From assembly GCF_032854445.1 (NCBI RefSeq), contig NC_088301.1, forward strand, positions 12,024,281-12,088,280: 64,000 nt of DNA, written 5' to 3'. Position numbers and translations under genes: made by a program. Shown here in pieces: positions 1 through 9,415 of the stretch; within the stretch, counting starts at the first letter, position 1; every line of letters begins with the position of its first letter. Under the pieces are notes generated by a model. That model ran no database searches, was not told the DNA's origin, and worked only from the letters and a program-made list of their open reading frames with translations. Source of the DNA: Liolophura sinensis. Its lineage: Eukaryota > Mollusca > Polyplacophora > Chitonida > Chitonidae.

Positions 1-1256
1 CCACCTTCGCTATTTCAAACCGAAGTGTCTCAGATTTTGAGTTTCCAAAGTTGAAGACGAATTTGCACTATGCCTTAATTTCGCTAAAGAGATTTTCTAA
101 CATCGGTTCTGAGGCTGAAACTGTGAAGAAATACCTGGAGTCAAAACTGAATGAGTGGAAAGATGTCAAAATCAATGTAGGCCTAGTCGGAGAATCTGGC
201 GCTGGAAAGTCCTCATTCATCAATGCCGTACGTAGTTTGCACGCGGGTGAGGAGGGTGCGGCCGAAGTCGGTGTAACGGAGACCACAAGTAAAGCCACCT
301 GCTACCCCCACCCAGATAATGAAAACGTCCGATTCTGGGATCTTCCTGGTGTTGGTTCATCAAATTTTCCTAGAAAGACGTATCTGAAGGATATTGATGT
401 TGAGATCTATGACTTTTTCCTTATTATCTCAGCCAGAAGATTTAATGATGACGACAGATGGCTTGAAATGGAGCTAAATTTGAGAAAGAAATCCTACTTC
501 TTTGTTCGCACGAAATTTGACCAGGCAGTCCGGGGTCATACTGACAAAACAGATGAATTCCGAGCCAAAATTATCCGAAACATCCAAAGTAAAATTAATA
601 TCCCAGCTAGTAGGGTTTACGTGATATCTAACGTTTACAGGGACCGTTTTGACTTTCCACGATTATTAGAGGATATAATCCTTGCCGTGCCATCGTTGAA
701 GAAACAATCACTGGCTATGACGCTTTGTGGTTATTCTGAAAATCTCATTGAGATAAAAAAGGATGCCTTAAAACCCAGACTGTGGAAAGCTGCTGCAATG
801 TCTGGAACCGTTGGTGCTGTACCAGTACCAGGGATTGATTTGGCTGTGGATCTGGCCATATTTGTCCATGAAGCAAAATTTTATCGTAAAGTGTTTGGAC
901 TAAACGAAGAAACACTCTGCAAGCTAGCCAAGGAGTACGACGTAGACATAGATCGTTTCAAAAGAGCTATGTCGAAAACTGGCGCAATGTCACTGACAAA
1001 GGTTGGCATTAAGAGTGCTCTCGTTGCAAGCCGAATTGGATTAGCCTTTGCCACAAAGACAGGGCTCACTTCCGTTTTGGAGGTTGTAGTTCCGGTAATT
1101 GGTTCTGTGATCAGTGGGGGTATTTCATTTGCTTTGACTTACGGCTTTCTGAAAAAAATGTTGGACGACTTTGCTTCAGATGCTTTCTCTATTTATAAGC
1201 TATCGGCAGACAAATTAGTAGCTGATAGCATAGCAACACAGCTCAATGTTTTATAA
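1..1256 (+). CDS. Two-domain IRG-family GTPase, 5'-partial at window edge (module 1, large)
   Basis: The reading frame is open from the left edge (first whole codon at base 3) to TAA at 1254-1256, giving 417 visible residues. No ATG is needed at base 51, where the codon is TTG (Leu). Residues 1 to about 30 (ISN, then DFEFP-L) look like the end of a preceding G domain, matching the same place in the two-domain paralogue at 22122-25530. The gene therefore very probably began with an N-terminal G domain outside the window. The visible IRG G domain has G1 GESGAGKS (about residues 63-70), G3 DLPG, G4 TKFD and the IRG-type G5 region ISN...DFPRLL. A helical domain with hydrophobic stretches follows (PVPGIDLAVDLAIF). 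The P-loop is of GKS type, not GMS. IRG proteins act on pathogen-containing or intracellular membranes in vertebrates; the role here is inferred. A possible AATAAA lies at 1644-1649. Confidence 0.88.
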   Translation, partial: TFAISNRSVSDFEFPKLKTNLHYALISLKRFSNIGSEAETVKKYLESKLNEWKDVKINVGLVGESGAGKSSFINAVRSLHAGEEGAAEVGVTETTSKATCYPHPDNENVRFWDLPGVGSSNFPRKTYLKDIDVEIYDFFLIISARRFNDDDRWLEMELNLRKKSYFFVRTKFDQAVRGHTDKTDEFRAKIIRNIQSKINIPASRVYVISNVYRDRFDFPRLLEDIILAVPSLKKQSLAMTLCGYSENLIEIKKDALKPRLWKAAAMSGTVGAVPVPGIDLAVDLAIFVHEAKFYRKVFGLNEETLCKLAKEYDVDIDRFKRAMSKTGAMSLTKVGIKSALVASRIGLAFATKTGLTSVLEVVVPVIGSVISGGISFALTYGFLKKMLDDFASDAFSIYKLSADKLVADSIATQLNVL

Positions 1257-2395
1257 GAGATGTTCTGTACCTGCAAGAGCTGTTAACCTTTCTTCTTGTT
1301 GACCTTGTTTCTTCCTTTATCCTCGTTCATCATATGTCATTTATTTATTTGTTTATTTTTATTTGATCGGTGTTTTACATCGTACTGAAGAATATGTCAC
1401 TGATACGACGGCGGCCAGCGTTAAGATGACAGGAAAGCAGACAAGAGCCCGGATGAAACATGCATCTGTATGAGGTTCAAGGTTCCCTTTAACATGACAA
1501 TCTTTAAACTTAATGACAAAGGTTTTTTTGAAGTTGTATAGCACGTATAATTAACATTATTGCATGTTTAAACCTATTTCTGCTTACGGCATTGTGCTGT
1601 GGTGTCTGTAAGTGACCATTTAAGCATCAACATGAACCGTTTGAATAAAACCCTAACTAAGCTAAATGTGTAAGAGGTCGGATTTCATAAGTTACGTTCG
1701 TCTGTTTGCTAATTACACTCTGTCCTCCACATGATTTCGTCTTTTATACTTTATGTTTATATATTTTCATAGCTTTATCTTAAATCTGACTAGTAAGCAT
1801 CCGTATTTATTACGGTGACATGGTGCTTTATGAACAGAGCAATCAAAGCTCGACTGATATACCTATACATAGATAGCAAAAATAAGTTAGAGTTTTGTAG
1901 TGAAATTGTCGCGTGGAAGTGTGTATGGCCGAAGTTGGACGTTACGGTAAGAAGCTTAGCTTTGGGCTACTTGTAAGTTATTTATGGACTACGGGTTTAA
2001 TTTTGAATTGGATGTTTAGCTTAGAATATCAATAGTCTCCTGTGCATAAATAAAAAAAACTGACCATTGCATTCTTCTCTCTTACATGTCAAAGGGATAC
2101 CGAATAGATACTCATTGACTAACGGTGGACATAGAGTTTCCTGCGTTAAACCTTGCAGCCTTGGTCACGTTTGAATAAATCTACCATTTCTACAATTCAG
2201 CTTAGGCTAGACATAGCCTGGCCTTGCCTGTCTCTCACTTTGTCCAATCAGAATTCATCCTGTATTCCTTACAGATTTCAATTTGTTTTGTTTATTCTAT
2301 CTTACCTTTTCCTTTGACAACTGATGTTTTACATTGTTTTAGAATTCTTGAATTAATTTGATTGTTGTTGAACACCAAATCTTGCCTGTTTTCCA
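1257..2395. other. Intergenic, 3' flank of the first IRG gene
   Basis: No gene seen. It includes a degraded minus-oriented SINE-A piece (about 1340-1440) and a plausible polyadenylation signal AATAAA at 1644-1649 for the upstream IRG gene. The rest is AT-rich unique-looking sequence. Confidence 0.5.
1340..1440 (-). repeat. SINE-A fragment (3' end)
   Basis: A TTTATTTG-rich start is followed by CGGTGTTTTACATCGTACT and then a diverged match to the SINE-A body. Read on the minus strand this is the SINE 3' part with its TAAA-type tail. Confidence 0.6.
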
Positions 2396-2800
2396 CCTAC
2401 CATAATACTGGCCGCCGTCAAATGTCTTGTTTATTTATTTGATGGGTGTTTTGCGCCATACTCAAGAATGTTTCTCTTATACAACGGAGCCTATGTGGCC
2501 GTGGGGGTAAGCAGGCCAGCACGGCGCCATGACCCAGGAGCCTCTCAGGCGGTCGCTTTGAGTTCAAATCCAGCTTGTCTGACAATAAGCCGCGGATGGT
2601 GGAATGTTTCTCCCATGTTTTGCCCGGTTTAGTCCCACAGTAATGCTGGCTGCCGTCGGATAAGTGAAATATCTCTGAGTACTGCGTCAAATGCCAATCA
2701 AATAAAGTAAATAAAACATGCGACGGCGGCTAGTATTATAGTAGGTGGAAACCGGGCAGCACGCTTGGAATATTCACTACAATCCGCAGGTTGCTCGCAG
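2396..2800. repeat. Cluster of SINE-A copies in both orientations
   Basis: A minus-oriented tail fragment (about 2429-2485) runs into a plus-oriented copy (about 2490-2718). That copy has the tRNA-like head (GCCATGACCCAGGAGCC, box-B-like GAGTTCAAATCC) and the tail GCCAATCAAATAAA. Another minus-oriented internal fragment follows (about 2720-2800). The apparent 90-aa minus-strand ORF here is SINE sequence. Confidence 0.7.
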
Positions 2801-3149
2801 AGCTTACGACTGGAGAGGAAGAAATGATTTTCTATTAGATGAAAATCACAAATTGTCCACATTTAAAGAACCCTAACCTAAGCCAAAAAAAAGTTTGAAA
2901 ACTCCTGTCTCCCCTTAACCCCCATTTCTTGCAGCTCGGGTGAAGCCATTAGTGCCGAAGTGAGAGCAAAGAAGCAAAACACAGCCACTGAGCCAAATTG
3001 CACTTGTGTTTATTTATTTGAAGATGGTTTGACGCCATATTATAAACTGTAATAATAAAATATTGCTGGTTCAGTCTTCTTTCCATTCCGTACAGTTAAT
3101 GTGAAGTTTTCAGTTTTACACCTTTTCCAGCTTTGTAACTGTGATTTGG

Positions 3150-3477
3150 TGAGGCCCAGCTGGTAAAGCTGACCTTATCTCTGACATGTAAGGTCACAAG
3201 GTTAAGCCAACTTACACCTGTCGCTTAGTCATACCTGGCGACGCTGAGATTACACCTGTCACCTGGTGATGCTGAAGTTATGCCTGTCATTTGGTAAGGC
3301 TGAGCTTACATGTACATCAAACACCAGGTTGTGGTGAGCTTACACGTATTACCTGGTGACGCTGGAGGTCACACCTGTCACCTGGTGACGCTGAGATTAA
3401 ATCTTTCACCTGGTAAGGCTGAGTTTACACATACCACATGTACCTGCAGATGCTGAGATTACACCTGTCAGCTGAAT
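3150..3477. repeat. Degenerate tandem repeat (CACCTGGTGACGCTGAG type)
   Basis: The phrase 'acacctgtcacctggtgacgctgag' and variants recur irregularly every 30-50 bases. It merges into the more regular 75-bp array to the right, so the two are probably one expanding locus. Confidence 0.6.
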
Positions 3478-4185
3478 TTACATCGGTTTCCTGGTGAGAC
3501 TGAGCTCACGCCTGATCGGCTGAAATTTACACCTTTTAAAGCTAGACTTACGCGTGGTCAAATTGAATGTACTCTGGGTTACACACCTGATGGGCTGAAA
3601 TTTACACCTTCTAAAGCTAGACATACGCATGGACAAGTTGAATTTATTCTGGGTTATACATCTGATCAGCTGAGATTTACACCTTCTAAAGCTAGACAGG
3701 CGCCTGGACAAGTTGAATTTACTCTGGTTACACACCTGATCGACTGAAATTTACACCTTCTAAAGCTAGACATACGCATGGACAAGTTGAATTTATTCTG
3801 GGTTACACACCTGATCGGCTGAGATTTACACCTTCTATAGCTAGACATACGCATGGACAAGTTGAATTTATTCTGGGTTATACATCTGATCAGCTGAGAT
3901 TTACACCTTCTAAAGCTAGACAGGCGCCTGGACAAGTTGAATTTACTCTGGTTACACACCTGATCGACTGAAATTTACACCTTCTAAAGCTACACACACG
4001 CCTGGACAAGTTGAATTTAATCTGGGATACACACCTGATCGGCTGAAATTTACACCTTCTATAGCTAGACAGGCGCTTGGACAAGTTGAATTTATTCTGG
4101 GTTACACACCTGATCAGCTGAAATTTATACCTTCTAAAGCTAGACATACGCATGGACAAGTTGAATTTACTCTGGTTACATGAAG
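3478..4185. repeat. 75-bp minisatellite, about 9 copies
   Basis: The unit contains TTTACACCTTCTAAAGCTAG and GGACAAGTTGAATTTA. The latter recurs near 3630, 3705, 3781, 3855, 3931, 4006, 4081 and 4157, a step of 74-76. A larger block (3666-3735) reappears nearly unchanged at about 3890-3959, so multi-unit blocks have been duplicated. Because 75 is a multiple of 3, long minus-strand ORFs with a 25-residue repeat appear; they have no start, domain or splice context and are not called genes. Confidence 0.9.
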
Positions 4186-4730
4186 TTAATACATGGTCTC
4201 ATTTATTTTCCGCCTCTTTTATCTGATTGTTCGCTGTCTTTTTTTTTCTTGCCTAATATGAGAGCAGAGGAGGGTAATGAACATTAATATCTTCGCCTTC
4301 AATATCTGGACTTTACTCTTTTGTCATTTTTGAGTCATCAAATTTAATTTAATGGCAAACACTTGTTAGCCTGTCATTTGGTGAGATACTTTTCAAAAAC
4401 ACTACTTTGTTCAGGTGTCTTTCCACATTCATCGTATCACATGCACATGTTTAATAGAAACAAATGTGCCTATGTGGCCGTTGTCACAAGTGCTGTGGTT
4501 AAGAATCTAAAGTGTATGTAATTATTTTACCTTTTAATTAACGCTGTTTGATGTGTCTACTATCCATGGGTGGAATAAACTGCACTGAACGAAATGAACA
4601 ACAGGCACCCGACACAAACATATATTTAGCTGAGTCAGTAAGAGCTGGATTTGAACCCAAGATTCATAATTTAGATTCATAACTTATTAATTATTATGAT
4701 AATACATTTTTAGCTCTTCCTCTATTTCAG

Positions 4731-5444
4731 ACCGTACGATTTCTCATTAAAATGGGGGAAAACCAAAGCAAAATTATTGTACCAGTAATACTAGAGGTGG
4801 CAGTGATTGGAAAAACTGGATGTGGTAAATCGACCTTTATCAACACGTTTGCTCCCCTTCCTGGACCTGAAGAAGCGGAGACAGGAATAGTCGAAACGAC
4901 TGAAAACGTTACACCGTATTGGAGGGTCAGGACCAGCAAGTGGCCAATTTCAGAAGCAGAGGAAATAACAGGAAAGGCTACTGGCATACATTACTTTGTA
5001 CGAGTTTGGGATTTCCCAGGGTTTGAAAGTCCTGAATTTCCAGAAGACAAATATTTACAAATCATAAAACAGATGGACTTCGATTTTTATCTCTTATTAT
5101 CAAGTGATCGTGTTCGTGATTTTGAGCGACAGATTCATAATGTTTTAGTAAAGCAAGGTAAAACATATTTTTACATCCGGACACATTATGACTGGGATGT
5201 AACCAACACTGAGAGAGATCACCCGGGCATATCAGAGTCGGAGATCAAACAAAAGCTAATTGGTGAAATCAAGAACAAGTTGTCCACTGAACCTGAAATA
5301 TATTTCATCGATGCTGAACAACGGGATCAGTACGATTTTCCAAAGCTTGAACGAGAACTGGTTCACTATATACACTTATCTAAGACCTCCGATAAAAGAT
5401 TCGCACCTATACAGACAAGGAAATCCTCATGCACACTGCAGTAG
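4731..5444 (+). CDS. Small IRG-like GTPase with C-terminal CaaX box (module 1, small)
   Basis: The exon begins after a strong acceptor (TCTTCCTCTATTTCAG, ending 4730). The ATG is at 4752 and the stop at 5442-5444, giving 230 aa. It is a G domain only: G1 GKTGCGKS (20-27), G3 DFPG (87-90), G4 THYD (144-147), where IRGs normally have TKxD, and a G5-region IDA...YDFPKL. There is no IRG helical domain. The protein ends CTLQ, a CaaX box whose final Q suggests farnesylation. It starts MGENQSK: Gly2, Ser6 and Lys7 resemble an N-myristoylation site, but Glu3 is disfavoured by the known rule. An untranslated upstream exon is implied. It lies 3.5 kb downstream of the large IRG on the same strand and is a clear paralogue of the gene at 28938-29606. 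Function is inferred: a membrane-anchored GTPase of the IRG/GBP kind. Confidence 0.88.
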   Translation, partial: TVRFLIKMGENQSKIIVPVILEVAVIGKTGCGKSTFINTFAPLPGPEEAETGIVETTENVTPYWRVRTSKWPISEAEEITGKATGIHYFVRVWDFPGFESPEFPEDKYLQIIKQMDFDFYLLLSSDRVRDFERQIHNVLVKQGKTYFYIRTHYDWDVTNTERDHPGISESEIKQKLIGEIKNKLSTEPEIYFIDAEQRDQYDFPKLERELVHYIHLSKTSDKRFAPIQTRKSSCTLQ

Positions 5445-6164
5445 AGCTCTATTTTCTGTCACTCCAGTAGACAGCGTGTTAGCCATGTGCCGATATAACT
5501 TATCTTTTTTACACATGCACACACCACGAATGGCTGAAGGCAAACGTTAATCATATAGGGGTTGAATTTCATAACATTGAAATTAAAGGCTGTAAAATTC
5601 CTGAAAAGTGGCGTGTTGTTTCTTCTGTAGGATGATAATATTTTTATATTTTTTAATTATTGTAAAACACTTAAAAATGTTTAAATGTGGATCTTGCGTA
5701 TTATATAGCATTTGGTTTGCTTTCTTAATCTTAATGTTTTTGATATTTGGTCAGAACGTCACATATTGGTGTAAAATGCTCTCGCCAGGATTCAAAACCA
5801 GTACCTTGTAGGCAGATCGGGTTACCGAGCTCCGAAGGAATCCCTTCATTACAATTTGTGGGTACTCCCAGTGTTTCTTCACTTATCTTAGTAAGCGAAG
5901 TGTCAAATTCCCAGACAAATGAACAGTTCCATTAATATAACGAGTGTCACTATGCCTTAACAATATTGCCTACTTTAAATTAAGGTATAGTTTTGTGTAT
6001 CAGGTTGAAGTGGTAGTAAACAGTCTCCAGGAACGTTGGAAAGACATTTTATGTATAAATCAAAAATGAATACTAAAAGTGTCATAGTAAACCTTTTATA
6101 GCAAGCGTTCATGTGGAAACAGGGGTGATATTAAAACCGTATCATATTTACACATTCCCTTGGT

Positions 6165-6265
6165 GGGTTCCTCCGGGCTATTACCAGAATCCTCCTACCA
6201 TAATGCTGGCCGCCGTCGTATAAGTGAAATATTCTTGAGTACGGCGTAAAACAGCAATCTAACAG
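6165..6265 (+). repeat. SINE-A, 3' portion
   Basis: It matches the SINE-A body from the 'gggtttcctccgggct' region through CATAATGCTGGCCGCCGTCG and TTGAGTACGGCGTAAAACA to a diverged tail. Confidence 0.75.
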
Positions 6266-6654
6266 AAAGAAAGAAACACATTTTCTTGTACCACATGTAG
6301 CGGATGTGGACACACATCAACAAAGCATCACAGTACCAAAGATCTTTCACATTAGGTAAACTCTAATCAATGACTGGCATGTTTGGCCAAAGTTAACAAA
6401 ACTGTAAACCTTGATGGTATTAACCCATGACTTGGAAGTTCAACAACAATGTTTTATGACGGAGATTGAAAATGTCGATATTAGTAGACGCACACGCAAC
6501 CAGGAGATATACCCTAATTGTCACAAATTACTAGACAGTAGGTATGATGGCATAAAATTCCCCACACTGCAGTTTTAAAAGAGATACAAATTACCACCCT
6601 GTAGATATTACAGATATTATCACATCTTATTTATCATACTCATAGAAACTCAGT

Positions 6655-6897
6655 TATTTAGCGCGCTAGCACAGCGTAATGACCCAGGAGCCTCCGATCA
6701 TTATGAGTCCAGCTCATGCTGGCCTCCTCTCCGGCCGAAAGTGAGAAGGTCTGGCATCAACCTGCGGATGATCGTGGGTTTCCTCTGGGCTCCGCCTGGT
6801 TTCTTCCCACCATAATGCTGGCCGCTGTCGCATAAGTGAAATATACTTGGGTACGTTGTAAAACACCAATCAAATAAATAAATAAATACTCATGGAA
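6655..6897 (+). repeat. SINE-A, nearly full length
   Basis: The tRNA-like head (AGCGCGCTAGCACAGCGTAA, box-B-like GAGTCCAGCTC) leads through the conserved body to the tail ACACCAATCAAATAAATAAA. It is a good reference copy for the family. Confidence 0.8.
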
Positions 6898-7602
6898 ATT
6901 ACCACACAGTAGTTATGTATATAGTGGATAACAATCATCACTGGATTTTATAAGGGTGTAAATTACCACATTACCTTCATCTGAGATGTGTTCCATTTCT
7001 TCCCAAGTTGATGGAGAAGTCCTTCATTAACATAACATTTGTGAAACTGTCCCACGCGCTATGTCGACAGCATTTTATGGCTGTCAGAAAGAATCTACGT
7101 GATTCCTGTCCAGGGTGTAAAGGGCCTGACACGGTAAGGCTCAGAATCGGCCCCAGATAGGTATGATAAGAAAGCGAAAATTTCAAAATTCTGTAAATTT
7201 CCAAATCAGAAGTTTAAGAAGTTGATCGAAGAACCCATAAAAGATATGGTTGCTTGGTAATAAACCTGCAAAAATGCACTCTCGATAAAAAACGTCCATT
7301 TTTTTTTGGGGGGGGGGGGGGTCAAACGAAGCACTGCCTTTTTACTTTACCGTGTGAAGAACAACATTAACCAGAAAAATATGCTTACTGAAACTTTCGC
7401 GAGTGTATTTCTACGAGCTGTCAAAGTTTCGTTTTGGTTAACGTTTGTCTTCATACGTAAAACATAAACTTTGCAATGTGATCAGTTTTGTCATATTTTG
7501 GCAACCTTAAAATCCGTATTTCTGTTATAATCTCTCAGGCATCCTTCACAGAACAGTGAACTAACATAGTCACTTTTGGGAACAGATTGCACCTCGAGAT
7601 AG

Positions 7603-7819
7603 AGGTCGAGTCTTTGATTTTTTTTTTTTTTTTTTTTTTTTTTTGATTGGTGTTTTACGCCGTACTCAAGAATATTTCACTTATACGACGGCGGCCAGCA
7701 TTATGGTGGGTGGAAACCGGGCAGAGCCCGGCGGAAACCCACGACCATCCGCAGGTTGCTGGCAGACCTTCCCACGTACGGCCGGAGAGGAAGCCAGCAT
7801 GAGCTAGGTCGAGTCTTTG
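7603..7819 (-). repeat. Young SINE-A insertion with 14-bp target-site duplication
   Basis: AGGTCGAGTCTTTG occurs at 7603-7616 and again at 7806-7819. Between them lies a minus-oriented, 5'-truncated SINE-A whose tail is a pure A run (T run on +) of about 25 bases, not the (TAAA)n seen in older copies. The body is close to consensus. Confidence 0.88.
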
Positions 7820-8226
7820 TGTTTCCTTATTTTTCTTTGGAAGCATATTTTGGTGTGAGTAAAGATATAGGTCGCCTTGAGTAGTAGAAAATGCTGCAAA
7901 CGGGTCGTTTTGAGGGATTGATAATGAGGGATTGAGGAGGAGGGAGTGTGTCGTTGAGTCCGCGCCATATGCGTGACGTTAGCTGCGTGACGTTACACGT
8001 TCCATGTCGCCCCAAAATGTCACGCCCGAGAACAGCAGCTCCATGTCGCGTCAAAACTGACCAATGGGTGAGCCCCATGTTGTTCGCACCAAAACTGGGT
8101 GAGCTTCATTTAAGCGCCAAAACTGATGTCACGCGCGAGAGCAGCTCCTTCAGCTCCATGACGCGCCAAAACTGACCAATGGGTGAGCTATATTCCGCGA
8201 TGAGCGAGGAGGATGAGGGAGTCGTG

Positions 8227-8420
8227 CTCGAGAAGGGAGCAAAATAACATAGTATAAGATTGTAAAGTATAACAGTGTATAGTATAACATTGTATAGCAC
8301 TGTATAGTATAACATTGTATAGAATTGTATAGTAAAACATTGTATAGCATAACATGGTATAGTATAAGATTGTAACAGTGTGTATAGTATTACATTAGTA
8401 TTGTATAGTATTATCATTTT
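8227..8420. repeat. AT-rich short tandem repeat in the left arm
   Basis: TATAGTATAACATTG and shorter variants (TATAGCAT, TATAGAAT) recur about a dozen times. The matching place in the right arm (about 14838-14880) has only a few copies, so the array expanded or contracted after the arms separated. Confidence 0.7.
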
Positions 8421-8964
8421 GGGAAGGCTTCTAAAAAAAAAATCACATGAGTCCCTGACATCGGTTTGACAACAGGCATTTTCCTATGTAATACTTTTTT
8501 TTGCGGGACGAATTTCTTCACCCACCCTGTTTGCAACCAGGGAAATCACGTGGTCTCTAGATTCTGGATTGTCTTATAGAATAGCTTGTCATGTCACAGA
8601 AATATATGTTGGTATTGGCAGTCATACGTTTTCATGTATGTGCAGAAGCGAGTAGAGGTGTGCGATGACCTAGCGAGCATTATGACAAGTGGGCTTAGAT
8701 TAGCCATACAGGCCACCTGGCCCGTTAGACAAAAAAAAACAAAAAAAAAAAAATCTATAACGTCATTGGTAAGACCCCAAAGCTGCGCTTTCTTTAGAAC
8801 TCCTGGAGTTAGGATCATGTTAATGAGAATGTCATTATTTTGCTTAGTTTCTACGCGGCGATGCCCCCGTCTAGTGCGAACACACCACCTCAAAAAAGGA
8901 CTTTTGTTTCTTAGTTGGTATACCCGAAAACTCGCCGAAGTATAAGCACATGCCGTATTTGGTA

Positions 8965-9415
8965 CTATAAATGGTCCAATTTTCCATACTTGAGATTTAC
9001 TGGTGAACTGCTTTAGAAGTGGCACAGCGAGTGTTATATAACCGTATGCTTACAAGTTATAAGCTTATTTTTTTTACCCTTATGTTGTCTAACACGTTTC
9101 TGTGGTGATATTCTCTGGATTTTGTGTCTTTTTTATGTAAAATTGAATAAAATAACAATTATTGGAAATCATAGATGGCATGACGCGGGGCGCGTGAGAA
9201 CTTGTTGTAGTGCTGATACATGTATAATGGTGTGACGAGAGCAATTTTTATCCACAATATTAGCAAGCATGCACAAAGAACATGAACGGGTATTGATTTC
9301 ACTTCTCATCCTCAGAGACATAACGGACATGTTCAGTAAAGCCATGGGGTACAGGAACTGTGATAAGATGATGGCCGTATACGGTCACGTGGCCACAGGA
9401 ATTTATACAATAGCC
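8965..9415. other. About 450 bases present only in the left arm
   Basis: The right arm passes directly from the counterpart of 'agcacatgccgtatttgg' to 'ctgggtgctgtgttttgc'. The left arm has about 450 extra bases there. They include part of a 70-aa ORF (9269-9481) with a hydrophobic stretch near residues 42-60, which I do not recognise. Either an insertion in the left arm or a deletion in the right. Confidence 0.45.

Larger units (their letters stand above)
5445..7602. other. Intergenic between IRG module 1 and the foldback element
   Basis: No gene recognised. It holds two plus-oriented SINE-A copies (6165-6265 and 6655-6897) and a poly-G run at about 7310-7321. Small ORFs at 5608-5935 and 6977-7204 have no recognisable content. 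Confidence 0.5.

Noticed and set aside
51-53. TTG as start of the first IRG
   Set aside because: Not an expected eukaryotic start, and the frame continues upstream with IRG-like residues.
8586-9025. Overlapping ORFs on both strands (119 and 143 codons)
   Set aside because: They lie in the foldback arms, are broken in the opposite arm, and show no domain.
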